The notes under the pieces: generated by a model
What the model saw: the letters and a program-made list of their open reading frames with translations, nothing else
Told to the model about the DNA's origin: nothing
Database searches by the model: none
Translations under genes and position numbers: made by a program
Assembly: GCA_963832965.1 (NCBI GenBank)
Contig: CAWHVW010000002.1
Coordinates: 1,116,001 to 1,180,000 of the forward strand
From: CAWACP01 sp963832965
GTDB taxonomy: Bacteria > Acidobacteriota > Terriglobia > Bryobacterales > Bryobacteraceae
DNA length: 64,000 bases
Direction: 5' to 3'
Shown: piece by piece, positions 26,341-35,004 of the stretch
How the letters are laid out: each line of letters begins with the position of its first letter
Numbering within the stretch: position 1 is the first letter of the stretch

Positions 26341-27121
26341 CAATCTGAATCTCGGCAGGCGGCCGCTCGCCTACAAGAACGAAGAGTTTCTGGACAGCGC
26401 GGACGCGCGTCCGCTCCGAATTATCTCGGAATATCTGGAGCCGCTCACCCATTTCCGCGACCAGAGGATTCGCGACACCATAGTCTTCTTCGGCTCGGCG
26501 CGCATTCGCGAGGAAGGTCCGGGCGCGCGCTATTACGAAGAAGCCCGGGTGCTGGCTCGCCGGCTGGCCGAATGGTCGGACAATCTGGACAATCCGGTTT
26601 GCCGTTTCGTGGTTTGCTCCGGCGGCGGTCCGGGGATCATGGAAGCGGCCAATCGCGGCGCATCCGAGGCCGGCGCGAAGACGGTGGGGTTGAACATTGG
26701 CCTTCCCTTCGAGCAACGGCCCAACCCGTTTATCACTCCCGAGCTGTCGTTCGAGTTCCATTACTTCTTCATGCGCAAGTTCTGGTTCGCCTACCTGGCC
26801 AAGGCGCTGGTGGTGTTTCCGGGCGGTTTCGGCACCATGGACGAGCTGTTCGAGATTCTGACGCTGGTGCAGACGCGTAAGCTGGAGAAGAAGATCGCCA
26901 TTCTGCTGTACGGCACGGAGTACTGGAACGAAGTGATCAACTTCGACGCGATGGTGAAGTATGGCACCATTGGCGCGGACGACGTCAAACTGTTCGACCG
27001 GGCCGACGATCCGGCCAGCGCGTTCGAGATTCTGAAGGACAAGCTGACGAAATACTATCTGCACAAGGACCCGGCGACGGAGCCGGGTACCGCGCCGGAC
27101 ATCGCGAAATCACGGGTATGA
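26330..27121 (+). CDS. LOG-family nucleotide hydrolase (TIGR00730 type)
   Basis: The product is 263 residues of the Rossmann-like LOG (lysine decarboxylase-like) family. It contains TIVFFGSARI, the nucleotide-binding CSGGGPGIMEAANRGASEAG and the family signature VVFPGGFGTMDELFEIL (PGGxGTxxE) with the catalytic glutamate. Members cleave the N-glycosidic bond of nucleoside 5'-monophosphates, the activity that makes free cytokinin in plant-associated organisms; others are general nucleotide hydrolases. It overlaps lpxD by 11 bases and the phosphatase gene follows three bases after its stop. Confidence 0.85.
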   Translation: MATDNLNLGRRPLAYKNEEFLDSADARPLRIISEYLEPLTHFRDQRIRDTIVFFGSARIREEGPGARYYEEARVLARRLAEWSDNLDNPVCRFVVCSGGGPGIMEAANRGASEAGAKTVGLNIGLPFEQRPNPFITPELSFEFHYFFMRKFWFAYLAKALVVFPGGFGTMDELFEILTLVQTRKLEKKIAILLYGTEYWNEVINFDAMVKYGTIGADDVKLFDRADDPASAFEILKDKLTKYYLHKDPATEPGTAPDIAKSRV

Positions 27122-27124
27122 GCG

Positions 27125-29080
27125 GTGGACACACGCCTACAGGAAAAGCTGCGGCGAACGGGCAAGCTGGAGCGGATATTCGCCGTTCTGCTGCTAGCCT
27201 ATGTTTGTCTGCTGCTGGTGGTGCCGCACAGCGTGTTCGTTCCGCTGCTGCAACTGGCTTTGCTGGGAGCGGGCGGGTGGCTGCTGTTTCGCCTGGCGCG
27301 CATGGGCGTGCGCAAGCTGATCTGGGGACTGCGCAACCGTCTCCTGGTGGCGTACCTTTTTATCGCGGTGGTGCCGGTGCTGCTGATCGTCCTGCTGGCG
27401 GGGATGGGCTGCTTCATCCTGGCGAGGCAGCTGGGCGTATACGTCGCGACGGATGAGCTGGAGCACCGCATCGCCCGGCTGCACTACGCCACGGAGGCGG
27501 TTGCACATGCCGACGCCGCGGCCCAGGCGCACGCGCTGCTGGTAAGCGGGCGAATCCTTTCGCGCCGGTTTGCCGGACTCGCCATGATTCTCCGCCAGCC
27601 CGGCGGCGTTTCCGTGGTGCCCGAGGGAAGCGGCATGACGCCGCCCCCGGCGGGCTGGGGCGAAGAAGGCGGCATTGTCTTTCGCGACCATCGGTTTTTT
27701 CTGTGGGCCCACAGCGTTGGTGACGACGCCGACGTTACCGCGCTGGCGCCGGTGGACGACGGCTACCTGAGCCGGATGGCGCCTGGCATCGTGGTGAAGC
27801 TGGGACCGCCCCTGAACCCGAAGCCTGGAGAAGATCCGCTGGTGCTGGCCCCCGGCGCCATCGGAAGCGCGCCTCCTCTTCCGCCACCGGCGAACCGGTT
27901 CGACCTGGACTTTCCCTGGTTCGCGAACTTGCCGCTGGCGGTGTGGGAAGCTCCGGGGAAACCGCGGACGGCCACTCTGCTCGCGGACACGCGCCCCTCA
28001 GTGCTGCTGGATCGTATTTTCCCGGAGATCACCAATGTCGGCACGGACGCGCTGGCGGGGGTGGTGCTGTTCGGCACGGCCATTTTGTTCTTCACGGTGG
28101 AGTGCGTGGCGCTGGCCATTGGCGTGTCCCTCACGCGCACCATCACCAGCGCCGTCCACGACCTGTACGAGGGAACGCAGCGAGTGATCGCCGGAGATTT
28201 CTCATGGCGCATTCCGGTGGCGCGGAACGATCAGCTGGCCGAGCTTACGACGTCGTTCAATGTGATGACCGGCAACGTGGAGCGGCTCTTGTCGGTGGCT
28301 CGGGAGAAGGAACGCCTGCAATCGGAAATCGAGATCGCGCGGGAGGTGCAGAACCAGCTCTACCCCAAGAGCATTCCGGCCACGCGCACTCTGCGTCTCA
28401 CCGCGAGCTGCCAGCCGGCGCGCCTGGTCTCCGGCGATTACTACGATTATCTGCGCATTGACGACGGGCGGCTGGCTCTCTCCATCGGCGACGTGGCGGG
28501 AAAGGGAATCTCGGCGGCGCTGTTGATGGCCACCCTGCAATCGTCTTTGCGGGCGCAGCTGCGGAGCATCATCGAACTGGCCGCTCCATCCGGCGCGCCC
28601 ATGCGGCCGCGCCATTTTTCCACGGCGCAACTGGTGGGCGAACTGAACGACCATCTATACACTTTCACCGCCCCGGAGAAGTATGCGACGTTTTGGCTGG
28701 GCATTTACGAGGATGAAACCGGAATGCTCACCTATACCAACGCCGGCCACCTGCCGCCGATCCTGTTCCGGAACGGACGCGCCACCAATCTGGAGCTGAA
28801 CGGCACCATCGTGGGCGCGTTTCCGTTCAGCCAGTACGAAGAAAGCCGTGTGGAGCTGGCGCCGGGCGACCTGCTGGTGTGCTACACCGACGGCATCACC
28901 GAGCCGGAAAACGAATACGGTGAAATGTTCGGGGACGAGCGGCTGATCGAGCTGATCGAAAAGAACGCCGAGCGCGATGAGGAGACCATCGCTTCCATGG
29001 TGATGGACGCGGTGCGGCAGTGGACCAACTCGCCCGAGCTCTTCGACGATATGACTCTGCTGCTGGCGCGAAGGCAATAG
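27125..29080 (+). CDS. Membrane PP2C (SpoIIE-type) phosphatase with HAMP domain
   Basis: The product is 651 residues with a GTG start. Two hydrophobic segments near the N-terminus (about 20-105) and one at about 310-335 bracket a sensor region. A HAMP domain follows (TRTITSAVHDLYEGTQRVIA). A linker with IEIAREVQNQLYPKSIP leads to the SpoIIE/RsbU domain with SGDYYDY, SIGDVAGKGISAALLMA and VCYTDGITEPEN, the metal-binding aspartates. Such phosphatases dephosphorylate anti-anti-sigma factors in partner-switching pathways, but no partner protein is encoded here. It abuts the K+ channel gene without a spacer. Confidence 0.9.
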   Translation: MDTRLQEKLRRTGKLERIFAVLLLAYVCLLLVVPHSVFVPLLQLALLGAGGWLLFRLARMGVRKLIWGLRNRLLVAYLFIAVVPVLLIVLLAGMGCFILARQLGVYVATDELEHRIARLHYATEAVAHADAAAQAHALLVSGRILSRRFAGLAMILRQPGGVSVVPEGSGMTPPPAGWGEEGGIVFRDHRFFLWAHSVGDDADVTALAPVDDGYLSRMAPGIVVKLGPPLNPKPGEDPLVLAPGAIGSAPPLPPPANRFDLDFPWFANLPLAVWEAPGKPRTATLLADTRPSVLLDRIFPEITNVGTDALAGVVLFGTAILFFTVECVALAIGVSLTRTITSAVHDLYEGTQRVIAGDFSWRIPVARNDQLAELTTSFNVMTGNVERLLSVAREKERLQSEIEIAREVQNQLYPKSIPATRTLRLTASCQPARLVSGDYYDYLRIDDGRLALSIGDVAGKGISAALLMATLQSSLRAQLRSIIELAAPSGAPMRPRHFSTAQLVGELNDHLYTFTAPEKYATFWLGIYEDETGMLTYTNAGHLPPILFRNGRATNLELNGTIVGAFPFSQYEESRVELAPGDLLVCYTDGITEPENEYGEMFGDERLIELIEKNAERDEETIASMVMDAVRQWTNSPELFDDMTLLLARRQ

Positions 29081-30094
29081 ATGGGACGGATGCGCCGGAG
29101 ACTGCTGCGGATCGCCATTGCAATCGCGTTCACGCTCGCGGTGGGCACGGTGGGCTTCACGGTGGTGGAAGGCTGGCCGCTGTTCGATTCCTTCTACATG
29201 ACCCTGATCACCATCACCACGGTGGGTTACGACGAAGTGCACGCGCTGTCGAGGGCCGGCCGCATTTTCAACTCGTTTCTTATTTTCTTCGGCGTCAGTA
29301 CCATGTTTTTCGCGATTGGCGGAATGACGCAGATTATTATCGAGCTCGAACTCAACCAGTATTTTGGAAAGCGGCGGATCAGAACGATGATCGAGAATCT
29401 CAGCAAACATTACATTGTCTGCGGCTATGGCCGGGTGGGTCGCGGAGCGGCGTCGGCCCTGCGGAACGCGGGCGTGTCTTTCGTGGTGATCGACAAGGAC
29501 GACGACAAAGTGGAGCGGGCCATCCATGACGGCATGCTGGGGGTGGTGGCCGACGCCAACAACGACGAGACGCTGCGCGACGTCGGCATTATGCGCTCGG
29601 TGGGTCTGATCGCCACGCTGGGCACCGACGCGGACAACCTGTTTCTGGTGATCTCCGCGCGCACGTTGAACCCGGAGCTGAAGATATCGGCGCGCATCGC
29701 GGAGATGACTTCCGCCGACAAGTTCCGGCGAGCCGGCGCCGAGCATGTATTCGCCCCGTACGACATGACGGGCAACCGCATGGCCGAGGCGCTGATCCGG
29801 CCGCATGTTTATCAATTCATCGATTTCACGACGCGCCCGGGCGAGCTGGGCCTGAACGTATCGCTGGAACAATTGCCGGTGCCGGAGGCCAGCGATCTGG
29901 TGGGCCAGTCCCTGCGGGATCTGCAACTGCGCCGGGAGCTGGGCGTCATCGTGCTGGCGATTCGGAAACCGGATGGCAACATGCTGTTTAATCCGCCGGC
30001 GGAGGAACAGATAAGCGGCGGCGACTGTCTGATCGTCATGGGCGGGCAGGACGCTTTGCGCAAGCTGAACCGTTCCATTGCGGAGGTGAAATGA
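29081..30094 (+). CDS. Two-TM potassium channel with RCK (TrkA-N/TrkA-C) domain
   Basis: The product is 337 residues. The pore has TM1 (LLRIAIAIAFTLAVGTVGF), a P-loop with the selectivity filter TTVGYDE and TM2 (LIFFGVSTMFFAIGG). The cytoplasmic RCK domain has the Rossmann motif VCGYGRVGRG, and a TrkA-C-like domain ends the chain (LGVIVLAIRKPDGN). This is the MthK/TM1070-like channel plan, probably gated by nucleotide or divalent ions. The start codon follows the phosphatase stop directly and its stop overlaps the nnr gene by four bases (ATGA). Confidence 0.92.
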   Translation: MGRMRRRLLRIAIAIAFTLAVGTVGFTVVEGWPLFDSFYMTLITITTVGYDEVHALSRAGRIFNSFLIFFGVSTMFFAIGGMTQIIIELELNQYFGKRRIRTMIENLSKHYIVCGYGRVGRGAASALRNAGVSFVVIDKDDDKVERAIHDGMLGVVADANNDETLRDVGIMRSVGLIATLGTDADNLFLVISARTLNPELKISARIAEMTSADKFRRAGAEHVFAPYDMTGNRMAEALIRPHVYQFIDFTTRPGELGLNVSLEQLPVPEASDLVGQSLRDLQLRRELGVIVLAIRKPDGNMLFNPPAEEQISGGDCLIVMGGQDALRKLNRSIAEVK

Positions 30095-31635
30095 AAATTC
30101 TCACGGCCGCGCAGATGCGCGAAGTGGACCGCCGCACCATGGAGGCGGGCATTCCCGGCATTGTGCTGATGGAGAACGCCGGACATCGCGTGCTGGAAGC
30201 GATGGAGAGCCGGTTCGCCCCGTTGGCCGGGCAGCGCATCACGGTGCTGTGCGGCATGGGCAACAACGGGGGCGACGGTCTGGTGGTGGCCCGGCAGTTG
30301 CTGACGCGCATTCACCCGCGCAGCCTGCACGTATTGCTGGCTGGCCAGGCTGGCGGACTGGACGGCGACGCCGCGGAAAACTATCTGATGTTCACGGCGG
30401 CCGGCGGGACGGTGGTTCTCGAACTGACCGAGGAAATGCGCGAATCCACGCTGGTGGTGGATGCATTGCTTGGCACCGGGCTGAACGGTCCGGCGCGCGG
30501 GCGTTCCCTGGAATTGATTCAGGCCATCAATTCCGGCTTTCCGCTGGCGCGGGTGGTTGCCGTGGATCTGCCGTCCGGCATGCGCAGCGACAGCGGGAAC
30601 CAGGACGGCGACGTGGCGCGCGCCGACCTTACGGTGACCTTCACCGCGCCGAAACCGTGTCACGTGCTGGCGCCCGCGTGTCATTCCGTTGGTGAGTTGG
30701 TGATGGGGCAGATCGGCTCGCCACCCGAGTTGTATGAGAACGACGACGCCATCTGGCTGTCCCTTTCCGGCCGCGAGCTGTTCGGGCATCTTTTCGCGGC
30801 GCGGGCGCCGGACTCGAACAAAGGGACCTACGGCCATGTCCTGGTGATTGCCGGGGCACGCGGCAAGACAGGCGCGGCAGGGATGGCGGGCATCGCGGCG
30901 CTGAAGGCGGGGGCCGGGCTCTCCACGGTGGCCTCGGCCGCGTCGGCGATCAACGTGATTGCGGGGTACGCACCGGAGATCATGACCGAACCGCTTGCGG
31001 AAACGGAAAGCGGCAGCGTGATGTACGACGGCACCGTGGAGAGCGTGCTCGCGCACAAGACCGTGATTGCCTGCGGGCCCGGGCTGGGCACGCATCCGGA
31101 AACCGTGAAGCTGATGGCGCATGTGGCCACATCCGTGGCGGCGCCGCTGGTTCTGGACGCGGACGCTTTGAACGGGCTGGCGGGCGGACAGTTCGGCGCG
31201 GAGAAAGGTCTGCGGGTCCTGACGCCGCACCCCGGTGAAATGGCGCGGCTCACCGGGCGCAGCATCGCCGAGGTTCAGGCGGATCGTGTGGGAACGGCGC
31301 GCGAATTTGCGCGGCAGCACGGTGTCTGGCTGGTGCTGAAGGGCAGCCGCACGCTGATCGCCGCGCCGGACGGCCGCGTCTTCGTGAATCCCACGGGTTC
31401 GCCCGCCATGGCTACCGGAGGCACCGGGGACGTGCTCACCGGGCTGACGGCGGGCTTAATCGCGCAGACTCCCGACGATCTCGGCTCGGCGGTTCTTGCC
31501 GCGGTGTGGCTGCATGGGCGCGCCGGGGAATTGGCCGCGACGGAGCTTGGCGAAAAATCTGTCACCGCCACCGATCTGCTCACTTATCTGCCCGAGGCCA
31601 TGCATGAGTGTTCGCGTCTTCCACACGGCGTCTGA
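30091..31635 (+). CDS. nnr: Bifunctional NAD(P)H-hydrate repair enzyme (epimerase + dehydratase)
   Basis: The product is 514 residues. The N-terminal YjeF-N epimerase domain (about 1-215) has PGIVLMENAGHRVLEAM and GMGNNGGDGLVVARQL. The C-terminal ribokinase-like ADP-dependent dehydratase domain (about 235-505) has GAAGMAGIAALKAGAGLSTV and the nucleotide-binding MATGGTGDVLTG. The enzyme restores damaged, hydrated NAD(P)H. The gene overlaps the K+ channel gene by four bases and tsaE by 32 bases. The nnr-tsaE order is widespread in bacteria. Confidence 0.93.
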   Translation: MKILTAAQMREVDRRTMEAGIPGIVLMENAGHRVLEAMESRFAPLAGQRITVLCGMGNNGGDGLVVARQLLTRIHPRSLHVLLAGQAGGLDGDAAENYLMFTAAGGTVVLELTEEMRESTLVVDALLGTGLNGPARGRSLELIQAINSGFPLARVVAVDLPSGMRSDSGNQDGDVARADLTVTFTAPKPCHVLAPACHSVGELVMGQIGSPPELYENDDAIWLSLSGRELFGHLFAARAPDSNKGTYGHVLVIAGARGKTGAAGMAGIAALKAGAGLSTVASAASAINVIAGYAPEIMTEPLAETESGSVMYDGTVESVLAHKTVIACGPGLGTHPETVKLMAHVATSVAAPLVLDADALNGLAGGQFGAEKGLRVLTPHPGEMARLTGRSIAEVQADRVGTAREFARQHGVWLVLKGSRTLIAAPDGRVFVNPTGSPAMATGGTGDVLTGLTAGLIAQTPDDLGSAVLAAVWLHGRAGELAATELGEKSVTATDLLTYLPEAMHECSRLPHGV

Positions 31636-32029
31636 GGAAGAGACCATCGCGCTGGGCGAGCGGATTGCGCGCGAGCTGCCGCGCAAAGCCGTGGTGTTGC
31701 TCATGGGCAATCTGGGGGCGGGGAAGACCACGCTGGCCAAGGGCATCGCCCAGGGGCTGGGCGCGGTGGCCGCCGAAGACGTCTCCAGCCCCACGTTCAC
31801 GCTGATTCACGAATACGGCGAGCGCGTGTACCACATCGATCTTTACCGGCTGGACAGCGCGGCGGAGGTGGCCACGCTGGGTCTGGATGAGATTTTCGAC
31901 CGCGATGCCGTCGTGCTGGTGGAATGGGGCGAGCGCTTTCCCGGGCTGATGCCGCTGGAACGCATGGAGATCCGGCTGGAAGCGGATGGCGAGGACGGGC
32001 GGCGGATTTCGATTTTGGCCCACGAATGA
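31604..32029 (+). CDS. tsaE: tRNA threonylcarbamoyladenosine biosynthesis ATPase
   Basis: The product is 141 residues, a normal length for TsaE. The P-loop is MGNLGAGKTTLAKG, followed by VSSPTFTLIHEY, the HIDLYRL motif and VLVEWGERF. TsaE is the ATPase that supports TsaB-TsaD in making t6A37 on tRNAs. ATG 31604 is chosen because it gives the conserved start and lies inside the end of nnr (32-bp overlap). A longer in-frame ORF upstream is not conserved. It is the last gene of the run that starts at lpxD. Confidence 0.92.
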   Translation: MSVRVFHTASEEETIALGERIARELPRKAVVLLMGNLGAGKTTLAKGIAQGLGAVAAEDVSSPTFTLIHEYGERVYHIDLYRLDSAAEVATLGLDEIFDRDAVVLVEWGERFPGLMPLERMEIRLEADGEDGRRISILAHE

Positions 32030-32036
32030 ACACGAA

Positions 32037-32066
32037 TTGACACGAACGACGCTTGGACCATATGTA
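32037..32066 (+). promoter_or_regulatory. Promoter of the MarR-ClC gene pair
   Basis: A perfect -35 box TTGACA (32037-32042) is followed after 18 bp by TATGTA (32061-32066). The start of the MarR gene is 19 bp downstream. The -35 box is part of a CACGAATGAACACGAAT-style intergenic repeat, so the repeat appears to have been recruited as promoter sequence. Spacing and box quality are seen; activity is inferred. Confidence 0.55.
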
Positions 32067-32079
32067 TCGTGATACGATA
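32065..32079. promoter_or_regulatory. Palindromic operator TATCGT-GAT-ACGATA
   Basis: This is a perfect 6-bp inverted repeat with a 3-bp centre located at -20 to -6 relative to the MarR start codon and overlapping the proposed -10 region. Size, A/T content and place are those of a MarR-family autoregulatory site. It is inferred to control both the MarR gene and the overlapping chloride transporter gene. Confidence 0.65.
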
Positions 32080-32084
32080 TTTAT

Positions 32085-32501
32085 GTGAACGCGCGACTGA
32101 CCGCCCACGAATTCCAGGCTCTCGCCGAATTGCGCTACCAGATCCGCCGGTTTCTCCGTTTCAGCGAAGATCAGGCGCGAGCCAGCGGGATCGAGCCGCA
32201 ACAGCACCAGCTTCTGCTGGCCATCAAGGGCCTGCCGGACGGAGCGACGCCGACCATCGGCGAGCTGGCCACGCGAATGCTGATCCGCCATCACAGCGCC
32301 GTTGAACTGGTGAACCGCCTGGCCGAACACGGCGCGGTGGAGCGCGTGCCCGCGGAAACGGACCACCGCGAAGTTCTGGTCCGGCTCACGAAGAAAGGGG
32401 AAGCGCTGCTGCATGGCTTGTCGGTGGCGCACCATGACGAGTTGCGAAAGGCGGGGCCGGAATTGATGAAGACGCTGAGCAAAGTGCTGGGCCGCGCATG
32501 A
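32085..32501 (+). CDS. MarR-family transcriptional regulator
   Basis: The product is 138 residues with a GTG start. The winged helix is seen in QHQLLLAIKGLPDG, the recognition part IGELATRMLIRHHSAVELVN and the wing PAETDHREVLVRLTKKG. Flanking N- and C-terminal helices would form the dimer interface. There is no clear ribosome-binding site; the GTG lies six bases after the palindromic operator, so the transcript leader is probably very short. The stop overlaps the ClC gene by four bases (ATGA). It is likely the local repressor of the chloride transporter. Confidence 0.85.
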   Translation: MNARLTAHEFQALAELRYQIRRFLRFSEDQARASGIEPQQHQLLLAIKGLPDGATPTIGELATRMLIRHHSAVELVNRLAEHGAVERVPAETDHREVLVRLTKKGEALLHGLSVAHHDELRKAGPELMKTLSKVLGRA

Positions 32502-34279
32502 AACGCTCACGCGAGCTGGAAAAACTGGGCGATTTCACCACCACCCCGCGCGTGCTGCCCATCGCCGGGCTGGCCATGGTGATCGGCGTAATAGCCGCAT
32601 ATGTGGCGCTGGGGTTGCTGCGTCTGATCGGCCTCTTCACCAACCTCTTCTACTACCAGCGCGTCAGCGGCACACTGGTATCGCCGGCGGGCAACCACCT
32701 GGGCTGGTGGGCGGTGCTGGTGCCCGTTGCCGGCGGGTTGGTCATCGGCCTCATGGCCCGCTATGGCTCGGAGCGGATTCGCGGGCACGGGATACCGGAG
32801 GCCATCGAATCCATTCTGATCAGCGGCAGCAAGGTGCAGCCACGGCTGGCCATTCTCAAACCGCTTTCGGCGGCGCTATCCATCGGGACGGGCGGGCCGT
32901 TCGGCGCCGAAGGCCCCATTATCATGACCGGTGGCGCGTTCGGGTCCATGATCGCGCAGTTCTTCCGGCTCACCAGCGTGGAGCGGAAGACCCTGCTGGT
33001 GGCCGGAGCGGCGGCGGGCATGTCGGCCACGTTCGCAGCCCCGCTGTCGGCGATTCTGCTGGCTGTCGAGCTTCTGCTGTTCGAATGGAAGCCGAGAAGC
33101 CTGATTCCGGTGGCGATGGCCAGCGCGACCGCGGGCGCGGCGCGGCGGTATCTCATCGGTCTGGGTCCGTTGTTCCACACCCCGCCGCACCCCGTGTTCA
33201 TTGGTCCGGAAGGGCTTCTGGGTTGCATCGTCTGCGGGATTCTCGCAGGTGCGCTTTCCGCTTTGCTGACCGGCGCCGTCTATGCGGCTGAAGACGCCTT
33301 CGCCAAACTGCCCATTCACTGGATGTGGTGGCCGGCCATTGGCGGCCTGGTGATTGGATTGGGAGGCATGATTTTCCCGCAGGCCCTTGGCGTCGGGTAC
33401 GACACCATCGCATCGCTCCTGCAGGGCAACGGGACGATTGGCCTGCTGTTGGGAGTGCTGCTGGTGAAGTCGACTATCTGGTCGGTTTCCCTGGGGTCGG
33501 GCACGTCGGGCGGAGTGCTCGCCCCGCTGCTGATGATGGGCGGGGCGTTGGGTGGTCTGGAAGCGATGTTTCTTCCGGCGGCCGGCGCCGGGTTCTGGCC
33601 GCTGGTGAGCATGGGCGCCATTCTCGGCGGCACCATGCGGTCGCCGTTCACGGGAATCGTTTTCGCGGTGGAACTGACGCACGACATCAATATGATCCTG
33701 CCATTGATCATCGCCGCCGTCATCGCGCACGCCTTCACGGTGCTGGTGCTGAAGCGCTCCATCCTGACGGAAAAGGTGGCGCGCCGCGGGTTTCATCTCA
33801 CCCGCGAATACAGCGTGGATCCGCTGGAGGTGCTGTTCGTTCGCGAGGTGATGCGGACGAAGCTGGTGGCGTTTCCGGGCAGCGGCACGCTTGATGAGGC
33901 GCGGCGCTTGCTGAAGGATGGCCACGGCGCGCGCGGCCAGCATCTGTATCCGGTGATCGACGCGGACCGCCGTCTCACTGGCGCCGTCACTCGCAACGAT
34001 CTGGCCAGTTACAGCGGGGACCGCACGCTGATGTCGGACGTCTCCCGCGATAATCCCGTGGTGGCGATCGCCGACGAGCCGCTAACCACCGTGGTCTATC
34101 GCATGGCCGAGACCGGGTACACGCGCATGCCCGTGGTGGATAGCGCCGAAGAGCGGCGGGTGGTGGGAATGGTGTCGTTGGAGGACCTGCTGCATGCGCG
34201 CGCCCGCAATCTCACGGAGGAGCGCAGCCGCGAGCGCGTGCTGCGCATCAGGCTGCCGTTTCGCGGGACCGTGGTGTAG
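32498..34279 (+). CDS. ClC-type chloride transporter with CBS pair
   Basis: The product is 593 residues with about ten or more membrane segments in the first 430. ClC signatures are RGHGIPEAIE (GSGIP-like), GTGGPFGAEGPI (GxEGP, with the gating glutamate kept) and SLGSGTSGGVLAPLLMMG. The gating glutamate suggests a Cl-/H+ antiporter or a channel of related type. The C-terminal 150 residues contain two CBS domains (first around VREVMRTKLVAF, second around TTVVYRMAETGYTRMPVVD), which may sense adenine nucleotides. It is translated together with the MarR regulator. Confidence 0.92.
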   Translation: MKRSRELEKLGDFTTTPRVLPIAGLAMVIGVIAAYVALGLLRLIGLFTNLFYYQRVSGTLVSPAGNHLGWWAVLVPVAGGLVIGLMARYGSERIRGHGIPEAIESILISGSKVQPRLAILKPLSAALSIGTGGPFGAEGPIIMTGGAFGSMIAQFFRLTSVERKTLLVAGAAAGMSATFAAPLSAILLAVELLLFEWKPRSLIPVAMASATAGAARRYLIGLGPLFHTPPHPVFIGPEGLLGCIVCGILAGALSALLTGAVYAAEDAFAKLPIHWMWWPAIGGLVIGLGGMIFPQALGVGYDTIASLLQGNGTIGLLLGVLLVKSTIWSVSLGSGTSGGVLAPLLMMGGALGGLEAMFLPAAGAGFWPLVSMGAILGGTMRSPFTGIVFAVELTHDINMILPLIIAAVIAHAFTVLVLKRSILTEKVARRGFHLTREYSVDPLEVLFVREVMRTKLVAFPGSGTLDEARRLLKDGHGARGQHLYPVIDADRRLTGAVTRNDLASYSGDRTLMSDVSRDNPVVAIADEPLTTVVYRMAETGYTRMPVVDSAEERRVVGMVSLEDLLHARARNLTEERSRERVLRIRLPFRGTVV

Positions 34280-34282
34280 CCT

Positions 34283-34678
34283 TTAGCGATTGGCGAGGGC
34301 CTGGTAGCCGCTTCCGCGCAGCAGATTGTCATCCGCGGTGACGAGGGTGAGGCCGTAGGTCCTGGCCGTGGCGGCGAGGAAGCGGTCTGCCGGATCACCA
34401 TGAGCAAGGACGATGTTGTCCGTTTCCATAGCCACATCCTGGGTGAGTGGAGCTTCCTTGACAGGGCCATGCGAGAGTGCCGCGGCCATCCAGGTTGCCG
34501 TATCGGGCAGCAGCGCGAGACGCCCTTTCCGGCGCAGAAGCAGGACTTCCCAGATACTGATGGGCGACAACCAGAGTTCGTTACCCGAGTTCGCGAGAGC
34601 CTTCGCGACACGCCTGGAAAGCCGTGACGGATCCCCAATGCTCCACAGCCAGATGTGCGTGTCGAGCAGCAGTTTCAT
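34283..34678 (-). CDS. PIN-domain toxin (VapC type)
   Basis: The product is 131 residues of the DTHIWLW subgroup of PIN nucleases. The acidic residues of the catalytic site are seen at Asp6 in LLLDTHIWL, the glutamate in SPISIWEVLLL, and the aspartates in HGDPADRFLAATA and LVTADDNLL. PIN toxins cleave RNA, usually tRNA or rRNA. The ATG overlaps the stop of the antitoxin gene by four bases. All active-site residues are kept, so the toxin is probably functional. Confidence 0.88.
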   Translation of the reverse strand: MKLLLDTHIWLWSIGDPSRLSRRVAKALANSGNELWLSPISIWEVLLLRRKGRLALLPDTATWMAAALSHGPVKEAPLTQDVAMETDNIVLAHGDPADRFLAATARTYGLTLVTADDNLLRGSGYQALANR

Positions 34679-34917
34679 TCGCGCAGGACATCCCAGTCTT
34701 CTTCGTCCGAAACGGGAGAAATGATATCGCCGATAATCTTCGTCGTACCGGCCATCGAGCCCAGCCAGTCTTTGGGCCTTGCGGGCACGGATGGAGGCAC
34801 CACCTCGGCGATCGGTTTGCCGAAGCGGGTGATGCGGACGGGCTTGCGTGTCTTGCGGACATTCTCAAGCACCGACAAGCACGTCGCTTTGAATTTCGAA
34901 ACGGCGATTTCTTCCAT
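34675..34917 (-). CDS. Phd/YefM-type antitoxin
   Basis: The product is 80 residues. The N-terminal Phd fold reads AVSKFKATCLSVLENVRKTR followed by KPVRITRFGKPIAEVVPP, and the acidic C-terminal tail (SPVSDEEDWDVLRE) is the part expected to fold on the toxin. It precedes and overlaps the PIN toxin gene, the normal order. Phd-type antitoxins repress their own promoter, and an operator-promoter is readable directly upstream. Confidence 0.88.
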   Translation of the reverse strand: MEEIAVSKFKATCLSVLENVRKTRKPVRITRFGKPIAEVVPPSVPARPKDWLGSMAGTTKIIGDIISPVSDEEDWDVLRE

Positions 34918-34938
34918 TTTGGGCAGCCCCTGCTCTAA

Positions 34939-34967
34939 GTTGTACCATGGTCATCGACCATGGTCAA
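34939..34967 (-). promoter_or_regulatory. Operator-promoter of the Phd-PIN module
   Basis: Read on the minus strand, TTGACC (34967-34962) and TACAAC (34944-34939) are spaced by exactly 17 bp. Two copies of the palindrome ACCATGGT (34944-34951 and 34957-34964), 13 bp apart, cover the spacer and touch both boxes. The antitoxin start is 22 bp downstream. Occupancy by Phd dimers would block polymerase, the usual conditional-cooperativity layout. Confidence 0.7.
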
Positions 34968-35004
34968 AATCCCCTGCTCGCCGCCCGGCGTACACTGAGG
35001 AGGA

